DNA from: Clostridia bacterium
GTDB lineage: Bacteria; Bacillota; Clostridia; Oscillospirales; Acutalibacteraceae
Length of the DNA: 64,000 nt
NCBI GenBank assembly: GCA_017516745.1
Contig: JAFXBF010000012.1
Coordinates: 62,001 to 126,000 of the forward strand
Reading direction: 5' to 3'
A model generated the notes under the pieces. It did no database searches. It was given only the letters and a program-made list of their open reading frames with translations, and had not been told where the DNA came from. Each line of letters opens with the position of its first letter. The first letter of the stretch is position 1. This document shows, one piece after another, positions 1 to 7,866 of the stretch. The position numbers were made by a program, and so were the translations under genes.

Positions 1-670
1 TTAAAAAGTATAACTGATTGTTGATATTTAAAAGAACGTATTTTTCGTCATCTAAGTCGTGAGCTTTTTTGATATCGCTGAATCGAATTTTTTCCGACCT
101 TACAAGCTCGTTATTTCTGATTATATCAACCGCAAAATAATCATTATAAACCCGGTATTCATATCGGCTTTGCGCAACCCTTTCCGTGCTTTCACGCCAT
201 ACCTTACGGTGAGAAAGAAACTGCTTTAAAACAGAAACAACGAAAATGAACAAGACACCTGCAAAAACGCCTACCAGAACATCATGTATATCTAACGATA
301 TATAAACAGCAAGCATTACCGCAAGGATAATTATTGAAATCACCGGTTTTCTAAAAGAAAGCTTTAAAATGTATTTATATATTTTATCGAGTTCATTTTT
401 ATAAAAGCTTACGCTGTAGCTCTCACTCGGTACGGGGGTGTCGGGGTCGGCTTCGTGGCTTTCTGCCGCTTCGGCTTCACAGCCCAACAGCTCGTCCACC
501 GAAACGCCGAAGATTTCTTTGAGCCTCACAAGGTTATCTATTGTCGGTGCGGTCTGCCCGTTTTCCCAGAGGCTTACGGTCTGTCGGCTGACGAGCAGCT
601 TTTGGCCGAGCTCCTCCTGCGAAAGTGAGAGCTTTTTGCGGTAGTATTGTATTTTCTCACCTGTAGTCAT
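1..670 (-). CDS. Xre-family regulator with membrane and YcxB-like C-terminal region (3' end outside window)
   Basis: Reads from ATG at 670 to the window edge with no stop, giving about 223 residues. Residues 1-65 are a Cro/CI helix-turn-helix (LSQEELGQKLLVSRQTVSLW). An acidic linker, two hydrophobic segments near residues 115-160 and a region resembling YcxB-like (PH-type) domains follow. The layout suggests a repressor tethered to the membrane that senses an envelope signal, which is inference. The start is chosen because the helix-turn-helix begins directly at MTTGEKIQYYRKK and GGCGG lies just upstream. The C-terminal end is not visible. Confidence 0.8.
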   Translation of the reverse strand, partial: MTTGEKIQYYRKKLSLSQEELGQKLLVSRQTVSLWENGQTAPTIDNLVRLKEIFGVSVDELLGCEAEAAESHEADPDTPVPSESYSVSFYKNELDKIYKYILKLSFRKPVISIIILAVMLAVYISLDIHDVLVGVFAGVLFIFVVSVLKQFLSHRKVWRESTERVAQSRYEYRVYNDYFAVDIIRNNELVRSEKIRFSDIKKAHDLDDEKYVLLNINNQLYFL

Positions 671-719
671 TTTTCCGCCTCCTGTGTATGCGGTAAGGTT
701 GTTTCGTAGCTACAACCCG

Positions 720-748
720 ATTATAGCACAAACACCGTTTCAAGCCAA
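720..748 (-). promoter_or_regulatory. Promoter of the Xre gene
   Basis: On the minus strand TTGGCT (748-743), a 17-base spacer and a perfect TATAAT (725-720) lie about 50 bases upstream of the Xre start. The inverted repeat just upstream is listed separately. Confidence 0.6.
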
Positions 749-755
749 GCACAGA

Positions 756-777
756 TTGCTTGATTAATGTCAAGCAA
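756..777. promoter_or_regulatory. Inverted repeat, candidate autoregulatory operator
   Basis: TTGCTTGA, six bases, then TCAAGCAA is a perfect 8-base inverted repeat placed 8 bases upstream of the -35 box of the Xre promoter. Position and symmetry suit a dimeric helix-turn-helix regulator. Binding is inferred. Confidence 0.4.
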
Positions 778-816
778 CACTTGCGGACGTATAACAGCTT
801 ATCGCAGATAAGCTGT

Positions 817-956
817 TAATGAATAATGAATGATGAAGTCCGCTTAAGCTGATGAATAATGAACAATAAAGGAAGGGCACAGCCCTTCCTCGCTTTTTAT
901 TCGGGTGCGGGTGTCCCGCCCACAATTGTTCACTATTCATTATTCATTATTCATTG
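817..956. repeat. ATTCATT-type inverted repeat element with internal GC hairpins
   Basis: The left arm is copies of AATGAATAATGAA, the right arm is the reverse complement (ATTCATTATTCATT). Between them sit hairpins such as GGAAGGGCacaGCCCTTCC. The left arm also holds a CCGCTT..GCTGATGAATAATGAA block found again at 14417-14440. The right arm runs into the MATE coding sequence and supplies its last codons and stop. Confidence 0.75.
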
Positions 957-2310
957 CTTGCGTGAGCCTTCTCGTTGTTCTTTTCTTCACAAAAAGATAG
1001 CACGCAAACTGGATAAGTGAGCAGATTGTCCACGAGATGATATATGCGATATACAGCGTTTCGAGTGTCGGGCTCACACGGAAGGCGGTATAGACCCAGG
1101 CGACTCTGAAAACGCACGAGCCGAAAATCGAAACAATCATCGGAGCGGCTGAACAGTTCATACCTCTAAGCAGTCCTACAAAAACCTCCATTACGCCGCA
1201 CATAAAATAGGGCAGACAGACGTATTTGAGCCTTATCATTCCGTAGGGAATGATTGCAGGGTCGGTCGAATAGATTTTCAGCAGAGGTTCGCCCAAAAAA
1301 TACGAGCCGCAGCCCATAACAATGCCGATTGCCGTTACCGTCAGCAGGCACACCATACAGACCTTGCCGATTCTTTCGGGCTTTTTTGCGCCGACGTTCT
1401 GGCTGGTAAAGGTGATTGATGCCTGATAAATCGAGTTCATTGCCGTGTAGGTGAAGCCTTCAATATTGGCGGCTGCGGCGTTTGCCGCCATAACCGTTGA
1501 GCCGAAGGAATTTATTGACGACTGAATAAGCACGTTTGAAACCGAGAACATTGAGCTCTGTATTCCTGCAGGCAAGCCCACACGGAGCATTTCGGAAACG
1601 TCCTTTTTGTGCAGTTTAATTTCCTTGAAATTCAGGTGACAGCAATTTTCGAGCGTTGAAAGGCAGATTACAACAAGCACTGCGGAAACATACTGCGAAA
1701 TAATTGTTGCCAGCGCAACGCCTGCAACGTCCATGTGGAATACGCACACGAAAAGCAGGTTGAGCAACACATTTATAAGACCTGATATGGTTAAGAAATA
1801 AAGCGGTCGCATTGTGTCGCCCATTGCACGCAGAATTGCACTGCCGAAATTGTAAACCATAAGCGCCGGCATACCGAGAAAATATATTTTCATATAAAGT
1901 GCCGCAAGGTCTATGACATCGTCGGGTGAATCCATCAGCACAAGCAGGCTGCGTGAAAACGCAACACCTATTACGAGCGATACAACGCCTGCAACAAGGC
2001 TGAGTGCAATTGCGGTGTGCACCGCATCGTGTGCACGGCGGAAATTTCTTGCACCGAGGTTGCGTGCAACAACTACGCTTGCACCGATGCTTAAACCTAT
2101 AAACAGGTTAATCATAAGGTTTGTCAGTGAGCCTGTTGAGCCGACTGCGGCAAGTGAGGCGCTGCCTGCAAACCGTCCTACAACGGCAACGTCTGCGGCG
2201 TTGTAGAGCAGCTGGAGCATACCCGAAAGCATCAGCGGCAGGGAAAACAGCAGCACCTTGCCCGTTAAAGGGCCGTTACACATATCAATTTCGTGTTTGA
2301 TTCGTTTCAT
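940..2310 (-). CDS. MATE-family multidrug/cation antiporter
   Basis: 456 residues, normal length for the family, with about twelve hydrophobic segments. The N-terminal half carries MATE hallmarks (MCNGPLTGKVLLFSLPLMLS, then NAADVAVVGRFAGSASLAAVG). Members expel cationic drugs or metabolites using a sodium or proton gradient in the cytoplasmic membrane. The substrate cannot be told from sequence. The start follows AGGAAG. It lies 3 bases after the methyltransferase gene and is probably co-transcribed with it. The last residues (MNNE) and the stop are encoded inside the ATTCATT repeat, so the natural C-terminus has probably been replaced. Confidence 0.92.
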   Translation of the reverse strand: MKRIKHEIDMCNGPLTGKVLLFSLPLMLSGMLQLLYNAADVAVVGRFAGSASLAAVGSTGSLTNLMINLFIGLSIGASVVVARNLGARNFRRAHDAVHTAIALSLVAGVVSLVIGVAFSRSLLVLMDSPDDVIDLAALYMKIYFLGMPALMVYNFGSAILRAMGDTMRPLYFLTISGLINVLLNLLFVCVFHMDVAGVALATIISQYVSAVLVVICLSTLENCCHLNFKEIKLHKKDVSEMLRVGLPAGIQSSMFSVSNVLIQSSINSFGSTVMAANAAAANIEGFTYTAMNSIYQASITFTSQNVGAKKPERIGKVCMVCLLTVTAIGIVMGCGSYFLGEPLLKIYSTDPAIIPYGMIRLKYVCLPYFMCGVMEVFVGLLRGMNCSAAPMIVSIFGSCVFRVAWVYTAFRVSPTLETLYIAYIISWTICSLIQFACYLFVKKRTTRRLTQAMNNE

Positions 2311-2313
2311 ATT

Positions 2314-3111
2314 CTACTTCCTGCGATAAATTCTGATATAAAAATCCGTGACTGTTGTGAGTGTTTGAAGCGAAGCCAATTTTTGCTTGTCACTTTCCGA
2401 GGTATGGTAGTAATACGGCGTCATACGGAAAAGCGCATCCGTATCCTCGGGTGAGGTGAGAGTAATATCCGCTTTTATGTTGAACGCTTCTTCCAACTCA
2501 AAGCCCTCAAGCACGGGGTTATCCTCTTCGTTTTCGTAAGGTGTGGCGTAAAGCGTCTGCTTCATCTGCCACAGGTGTGTTTTGCCCGGACAAACGCTGA
2601 CAAGGCAACCACCTTTACGCACTGCTCTTGCAAATTCCTTTTCGCAAAACGGCGCAAACAGGTGAATTGCACAGTCCGCAAAGCCGTCGCCGACGGGTAT
2701 GGCGGACATATTCGCCACAAAAAAGCGTGCACCGCTTTTACGCTTGGCGGCAAGACGCACCATTTCCTTTGAAAGGTCAAAGCCGTAAACAGCGGCAGAG
2801 GTGCTGCGGCTGATATACTCGGCGTAATAGCCCTCACCGCAGCAGATGTCGAGCACGGTTGAGGCGTTTTCACGGCTTATGATTTGGCAAAGCCCCTTTG
2901 CAAGCGGCTCAAAATACCCTTTGTCGAGAAAGCTCTTTCTGCACCGTGCCATATCCTTATTGTCGCCCGTTGAGGCGCCTGCTTTGCTGCCTGTGAGCAG
3001 GTTTACATAGCCCTCTTTTGCAATGTCAAAGCTGTGTGAGCTTTCACAGCGCAGAGAGCTGCCGACTAAAGCCATATTCTTTTTGCAAACAGGGCAGAGC
3101 AGTTTTTCCAT
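2314..3111 (-). CDS. rlmA: 23S rRNA (guanine-N1)-methyltransferase, RlmA type
   Basis: 265 residues. The N-terminus holds the RlmA zinc site (CPVCKKNM... then C and H in RCESSHSFD), followed by EGYVNLLTGSKAGASTGDNK, a signature of the family. The SAM-binding fold is visible at VLDICCGEGYYAEY. Relatives methylate G745 (RlmA-I) or G748 (RlmA-II/TlrB, linked to tylosin tolerance) in helix 35 of 23S rRNA. Gram-positive members are usually the G748 type, but sequence alone does not settle that here. First gene of a two-gene operon with the MATE exporter, a suggestive pairing for drug tolerance (inference). Confidence 0.88.
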   Translation of the reverse strand: MEKLLCPVCKKNMALVGSSLRCESSHSFDIAKEGYVNLLTGSKAGASTGDNKDMARCRKSFLDKGYFEPLAKGLCQIISRENASTVLDICCGEGYYAEYISRSTSAAVYGFDLSKEMVRLAAKRKSGARFFVANMSAIPVGDGFADCAIHLFAPFCEKEFARAVRKGGCLVSVCPGKTHLWQMKQTLYATPYENEEDNPVLEGFELEEAFNIKADITLTSPEDTDALFRMTPYYYHTSESDKQKLASLQTLTTVTDFYIRIYRRK

Positions 3112-3143
3112 ACAAAATAAATCCTTTTTTATTTTATTACATT

Positions 3144-3172
3144 ATTATAGACCCATAATCTGCGTTAGTCAA
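3144..3172 (-). promoter_or_regulatory. Promoter of the rlmA-MATE operon
   Basis: Minus strand TTGACT (3172-3167), 17-base spacer, TATAAT (3149-3144), 33 bases upstream of the rlmA start. Confidence 0.7.
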
Positions 3173-3177
3173 ATAAA

Positions 3178-3206
3178 TTTACACTTGAATTTTATTCAGT
3201 TATAAT
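3178..3206 (+). promoter_or_regulatory. Promoter of the surface-protein/RpiR/flavoprotein run
   Basis: TTTACA, 17-base spacer, TATAAT on the plus strand, divergent from the rlmA promoter and 41 bases before the next start. Confidence 0.65.
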
Positions 3207-3247
3207 TTAAAATGTAAACAGTTACTTTCTTCGGAGGACGAAAAAAG

Positions 3248-4444
3248 ATGAAGAAACTTTTCAGCGTTTTAATTATTGCTGCCGTAATTCTCACTGCGGC
3301 TTTCCCGTGCTTTGCCTTCGGCAGGGTGGAGCATGTTGATGCCCCCTACAGCATCAAATATTCCGTTTATAACGACGGTAACAACGAGCGTGTAATTGTC
3401 AGCTGTCTGCTCACGGATGAGCTGGCCTCGCTTACCGCAAACCCCGGTAACGGAATTACACAGGCCTACGGCTATATTCAGGCGGACTACCGCATTGACG
3501 GCGGCGACTGGCACTACACGCAGGAGTGGGACACTCAGCCCGATATCTGCGACTACGGCGTGAATTTCAGCAGCGGTGCAACAGTTACCTCGTTTGATAT
3601 TCTGTACCTTACAAACCGGACGGCTGTTGACAATTCGGGCGCACTTGCCAAAACACTCGAAAACGGCAGTAAAGTGTTTGACCTTGACAATCACACGCTT
3701 GAATTCCGCCTGAGAGCCTCTGTCGGATATATCAGCTCGGGCAGTTTTATCACCCATTCCGACTGGACGGAAGTTATAAAGGTTGAGCGTAAGAAGGCTC
3801 CCGAATTGCCTGCGGAATTTGAAGCCCCCGAAATCAGCAACCTGCAGGTGCACTCTTCCGATGAGGAAGCACCGTACTTCACATTCGATGTAAAAACACC
3901 TGAAAGTATGAAGGAGGCACAGTCGGCTTACCTTGCATACGTTCCCTCGGGCTTCCAGTTAAAGTGCCTTGTAGATTTCGGTGAGGGCTGGACAGACACG
4001 GCAATGAGCTCAACGGGCAGCTTCTTTTCCAACGAAGAAAAGACCGTGCGCTTTGACAAAGATAAATTCGACGATGAAAAGACCTTTAAATTCAAGCTTG
4101 CTTACCTCATTTACGATAAAAACGACAACCCCATCTATTCCGAGGAAAGCGAAATTCTCAAAGCCGTTGCCCCCCGGTGGGAAGAGGGTAAAGGCGTGCT
4201 TCACGCAAAGTGCACAACCTGCGGTATATGCACCCCTGTTTTTGGCAAGTGTGCATTCATCGTTTTCGGTATTATTGCGGCGGTGCTTGTGGTTGCCGCA
4301 ATAATCGCAAAAATTCAGCTTGATAAGGTCAAGGCTAAAAAAGCAGAGGCTGAAGCCGAAAGACAGCGCAAGATTGAAGCAGATAAGCTCAAGTATGATG
4401 AATTGAAAAAAGCCAAGAAAGAAAAGAATAAGAAGGTTAAATAA
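3248..4444 (+). CDS. Secreted surface protein with Cys-rich juxtamembrane motif and coiled-coil tail
   Basis: 398 residues of unknown function. A signal peptide (to about AFPCFA, residue 23) is followed by a long, probably beta-rich extracellular region. Near residues 320-335 comes a cysteine cluster (CTTCGICTPVFGKC) directly before a single membrane helix (about 335-355), then a highly charged Lys/Glu-rich cytoplasmic coiled-coil tail. The good site GGAGG precedes the ATG. It overlaps the next gene by one base (TAATG), implying translational coupling to the RpiR regulator. No enzymatic motif recognised. Confidence 0.75.
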   Translation: MKKLFSVLIIAAVILTAAFPCFAFGRVEHVDAPYSIKYSVYNDGNNERVIVSCLLTDELASLTANPGNGITQAYGYIQADYRIDGGDWHYTQEWDTQPDICDYGVNFSSGATVTSFDILYLTNRTAVDNSGALAKTLENGSKVFDLDNHTLEFRLRASVGYISSGSFITHSDWTEVIKVERKKAPELPAEFEAPEISNLQVHSSDEEAPYFTFDVKTPESMKEAQSAYLAYVPSGFQLKCLVDFGEGWTDTAMSSTGSFFSNEEKTVRFDKDKFDDEKTFKFKLAYLIYDKNDNPIYSEESEILKAVAPRWEEGKGVLHAKCTTCGICTPVFGKCAFIVFGIIAAVLVVAAIIAKIQLDKVKAKKAEAEAERQRKIEADKLKYDELKKAKKEKNKKVK

Positions 4445-5319
4445 TGACAAAATCAATTCTCAATAAAATAGATGCGCTTTACCACAAGCTTTCCAAGGGT
4501 CACAGGAAGGTTGCCGATTACATTATGGCAAACTACGACAAGGCGGCTTTTATGACTGCCGCAAAGCTCGGCGAAACGGTAGGTGTAAGCGAAAGCACGG
4601 TTGTGCGCTTTGCAACGGAGCTCGGCTTTGAGGGCTATCCCGCTTTGCAGAGCGATTTGCAGGAGCTTATCCGCAGTAAGCTCACCAGCGTGCAGCGTAT
4701 GGAAAGCGCAAGTGTGCGAATAGCGCAGGACGAAATCCTCGAAACCGTGCTTACTGCAGATGCCGCAATGATTAAATCCACGCTTGAGCAGACCTCGAAG
4801 GAGAATTTTAACTCCGCCGTTGAGGCGATAAACAAGGCGAGAAATATTTACATTCTCGGTGTGCGCAGTGCGGCAACGCTTGCAAATTTCCTTGCGTTTT
4901 ATTTCCGACCCGTTTACGACAACGTAATTCTGGTGGACAGCGCAAGGGTAAGCGAGGTTTTTGAGCAGATTTTCCGCATTGATGAGCGTGATATATGCAT
5001 TGCCATCAGCTTCCCGAGGTATTCTAATCAGACTATAAGCGCCCTGCACTTTATTCACGACAAGGGTGCAAAAATAATTTCGGTTACCGACAGCGAGCTG
5101 TCGCCGATTGCCCAGTTTGCGGACTATCTTCTGCTTGCACGCAGTACAATGGCATCGTTTGTCGATTCGCTCGTAGCACCTCTCAGCCTTATAAATGCGC
5201 TGATTGTTGCGGCAACCTTCAACCGCCGCAGTGAGGTTTACGACAACCTAAGCCAGCTTGAAAAAATCTGGGATGAGTACAATGTTTACGATAAGGACAG
5301 GATTGAAAATGACAGATGA
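4444..5319 (+). CDS. MurR/RpiR-family transcriptional regulator
   Basis: 291 residues. The N-terminal RpiR helix-turn-helix is clear (LGETVGVSESTVVRFATELG, about 40-60) and a C-terminal SIS sugar-phosphate-binding domain follows (about 110-270; IYILGVRSAATLANFLAFYF). Family members sense phosphorylated sugars or amino sugars and control their catabolism or cell-wall recycling. No obvious sugar operon adjoins it, so the effector is unknown. Coupled to the upstream gene by a one-base overlap. Confidence 0.88.
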   Translation: MTKSILNKIDALYHKLSKGHRKVADYIMANYDKAAFMTAAKLGETVGVSESTVVRFATELGFEGYPALQSDLQELIRSKLTSVQRMESASVRIAQDEILETVLTADAAMIKSTLEQTSKENFNSAVEAINKARNIYILGVRSAATLANFLAFYFRPVYDNVILVDSARVSEVFEQIFRIDERDICIAISFPRYSNQTISALHFIHDKGAKIISVTDSELSPIAQFADYLLLARSTMASFVDSLVAPLSLINALIVAATFNRRSEVYDNLSQLEKIWDEYNVYDKDRIENDR

Positions 5320-6541
5320 AATTGTAATAATCGGTGCAGGTGCGGCAGGTATGATGGCTGCCGTGCAGGCAGCACGCTTAGGTAAAAGTGTTACCTTGCT
5401 TGAGCGTAACGACAGACCCGGCAGAAAAATAATTATAACGGGTAAGGGACGCTGCAACGTCACAAACGCAACAAACCTGCTCAATGAATTAATTTCCGCC
5501 GTGCCCGTAAACGGCAGATTCCTTTACAGCGCCTTTTCCGCCTTTATGCCGCAGGACACAATGGAGTTTTTCGAGTGTGAGGGTGTACCGCTCAAAATCG
5601 AAAGAGGCAACAGGGTTTTCCCCGTTTCCGATTCTTCAAAAGATATTGTTGATGCGCTTTACAACGCCGCAACGGATGAGGGCGTAAAGTTTAAAAAGGG
5701 CAGAGCGGTTGATTTGAAAATTGAAGACGGCAGAGTTACTGCTGTCATAACCGAGGACGGCGAGGAGATACCCTGTGCAAGCGTGTTAATCGCAACGGGC
5801 GGCAAATCCTACCCCGGTACAGGCTCAACGGGTGATGGCTATGCGCTTGCCGAAAAGGCAGGGCACACCGTAACCGAGTTAAAGCCTTCTCTTGTACCGC
5901 TTGAAGCACACGAGGGCTTCTGCTCACAGCTTCAGGGTCTTTCGCTCAAAAATGCCGCAATCAGGGTAGAGGATACACAAAAATTCCGCACGGTCTATGA
6001 GGATTTCGGAGAAATGCTGTTTACCCATTTCGGTGTTTCAGGCCCAATGATTTTAAGTGCAAGCTCCCATATGCGTGATATGCAAAGCGAAAGATACGTT
6101 ATTCATATTGACCTTAAGCCTGCGCTTTCACACGAGCAGCTCGACAGACGCATAGTAAAGGATTTGACGGAAAACGCCAACAAGGATTACGCAAACGTGC
6201 TGGCACTTCTGCTTCCCCGTAAGCTCATTCCCGTTGCCGCACAGTTAACTCATATCAAGCCCACAACAAAGGCAAACCAGATAACCCGTGAACAGCGTGC
6301 CGCACTTGTTGAATGGCTCAAGGATTTCAAGGTCACCGTCACACGCTTCCGTCCGCTTGATGAGGCAATTATCACCTCGGGCGGTGTCAAGGTAAGCGAG
6401 GTTGACCCCAAAACAATGCGTTCCAAGCTCATTGATAACCTCTACTTTGCAGGTGAGGTGCTTGACGTTGATGCATACACAGGCGGCTTCAACCTGCAGA
6501 TAGCCTTTGCAACAGGCTACGCAGCAGGTATAAATATGTAA
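5309..6541 (+). CDS. BaiN/HI0933-type FAD-dependent oxidoreductase
   Basis: About 410 residues. The N-terminal FAD dinucleotide motif is IIGAGAAGMMAAVQAARLG, followed by the family signature GRKIIITGKGRCNVTNA. The C-terminal motif YFAGEVLDVDAYTGGFNLQ is typical of the YhiN/HI0933 family. BaiN was described as a bile-acid flavoprotein in Clostridium, but most members have no proven substrate. ATG at 5309 is preferred because the FAD motif starts directly there and GGACAGG precedes it. An in-frame upstream start at 5258 lacks a binding site. Overlaps the RpiR gene by 11 bases. Confidence 0.88.
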   Translation: MTDEIVIIGAGAAGMMAAVQAARLGKSVTLLERNDRPGRKIIITGKGRCNVTNATNLLNELISAVPVNGRFLYSAFSAFMPQDTMEFFECEGVPLKIERGNRVFPVSDSSKDIVDALYNAATDEGVKFKKGRAVDLKIEDGRVTAVITEDGEEIPCASVLIATGGKSYPGTGSTGDGYALAEKAGHTVTELKPSLVPLEAHEGFCSQLQGLSLKNAAIRVEDTQKFRTVYEDFGEMLFTHFGVSGPMILSASSHMRDMQSERYVIHIDLKPALSHEQLDRRIVKDLTENANKDYANVLALLLPRKLIPVAAQLTHIKPTTKANQITREQRAALVEWLKDFKVTVTRFRPLDEAIITSGGVKVSEVDPKTMRSKLIDNLYFAGEVLDVDAYTGGFNLQIAFATGYAAGINM

Positions 6542-6566
6542 ATTAACCGAAAGGGAAGAACATTAT

Positions 6567-7241
6567 ATGATTAACATAGCAATTGACGGGCCTGCAGGCG
6601 CAGGCAAAAGCACTATCGCAAGAAGTCTTGCCGCAAAGCTCGGCTACATTTATGTTGATACGGGTGCGCTTTACCGTGCAGTCGGTGTCAATGCAATGCG
6701 TGCAGGGCTGGACACCAAAAACGCAGAGCAGGTGACTTCAATCCTCGGCAGTACAAAGGTCAGCCTTCGCTTTGTTGACGGTGAGCAGAGAGTTTTCCTC
6801 GGCGATGAGGACGTTTCCCTTGCAATCCGTACACCCGAAGCATCAATGGCTGCTTCAAACGTTTCAGCAATTCCTTCCGTAAGAGAATTCCTTTTTGATT
6901 TACAGCGCAATATCGCAAAGGAAAACAACTGCCTTATGGACGGCAGAGATATCGGCACCGTTGTTTTGCCCGATGCACAGGTGAAAATTTTCCTCACCGC
7001 TTCCGCCCAAGTCAGAGCAAAAAGAAGATATGACGAACTGCTTGCAAAAGGAATGAAAGCGGAGTATAATGAGGTTTTGGAGGAAATGATTCAGCGTGAT
7101 TATCAGGATTCACACAGAGCCATTGCCCCTCTCAAGCAGGCGGAGGATGCCGTGCTTGTCGATACATCCGAAATGAACCTTGAACAGGTGCTGGTGGCAC
7201 TTGAAACAATAGTGAAGGAGAAGACAGGAAATGAGTTTTGA
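6567..7241 (+). CDS. cmk: Cytidylate kinase
   Basis: 224 residues, usual length. P-loop IDGPAGAGKSTIAR at the N-terminus, then YVDTGALYRAVG and MDGRDIGTVVLPDA, the diagnostic CMP-kinase motifs. Phosphorylates CMP/dCMP using ATP in the cytoplasm. Start follows AAAGGGAAG. It overlaps plsC by 11 bases and heads the cmk-plsC-ispH-rpsA block common in Clostridia. Confidence 0.97.
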   Translation: MINIAIDGPAGAGKSTIARSLAAKLGYIYVDTGALYRAVGVNAMRAGLDTKNAEQVTSILGSTKVSLRFVDGEQRVFLGDEDVSLAIRTPEASMAASNVSAIPSVREFLFDLQRNIAKENNCLMDGRDIGTVVLPDAQVKIFLTASAQVRAKRRYDELLAKGMKAEYNEVLEEMIQRDYQDSHRAIAPLKQAEDAVLVDTSEMNLEQVLVALETIVKEKTGNEF

Positions 7242-7866
7242 TTATTCCGTAGTCAAGGACAGAAAGTATTACGATATAGTTAAAGGCCCGTGCAAGTTTT
7301 TGCTTAAATTAGGTCTTCGAATTAAGTGTGAGGGCGTTGAAAACATTCCCAAGGAAGGCGCTTTTATTCTTGCCAGCAACCACATTCATTTTGTTGACCC
7401 TGCCGTGCTCCTTGCCAATTTCCCCAGACCCATTCACTTTATGGCAAAGGTAGAGGCTTTCAAGTATAAGATTACAGCCTGGCTTCTCACCCAGCTCAAC
7501 ACCTTCCCCGTCAGCCGTGGCAGAAGCGACAAGGCTTCCATTGACTATGCCGTAAAGCTTATCGAAAACGGCTGTGTTATGGGTATTTTCCCCGAGGGCA
7601 CACGCTCCAAGGATTTAAAGCCCCACAAGGCAAAGGCAGGCGTTGCACTCATTGCAAGACAGACCAAGGCCGATATTCTGCCCTGCTCAATTTACTGTGA
7701 GAAGAAGGGCGGCCTTTTCCGCAAGGTAACCGTGCGCTACGGCGAGCTTATCAAGTATGAAGAGCTCGGTCTTAACGAAGAAAGCAGCACCAAGGAGCTT
7801 CGTGCGGCGGCAGATAAGATTATGGAAGAAATTGTTGACCTCTGGGAGGAAAAGCATTGCGACTGA
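7231..7866 (+). CDS. plsC: 1-acyl-sn-glycerol-3-phosphate acyltransferase
   Basis: 211 residues. Carries the acyltransferase motif HX4D (NHIHFVDPAVL) and the FPEGTRS motif that binds the glycerol-phosphate. Converts lysophosphatidate to phosphatidate at the inner face of the membrane. Overlaps cmk at its start and ispH by 10 bases at its end, so translation of the block is coupled. Confidence 0.93.
   Translation: MSFDYSVVKDRKYYDIVKGPCKFLLKLGLRIKCEGVENIPKEGAFILASNHIHFVDPAVLLANFPRPIHFMAKVEAFKYKITAWLLTQLNTFPVSRGRSDKASIDYAVKLIENGCVMGIFPEGTRSKDLKPHKAKAGVALIARQTKADILPCSIYCEKKGGLFRKVTVRYGELIKYEELGLNEESSTKELRAAADKIMEEIVDLWEEKHCD

Noticed and set aside
5258..5308. Upstream start for the flavoprotein gene
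   Set aside because: No ribosome binding site, and it would add residues before the normal FAD-motif start.
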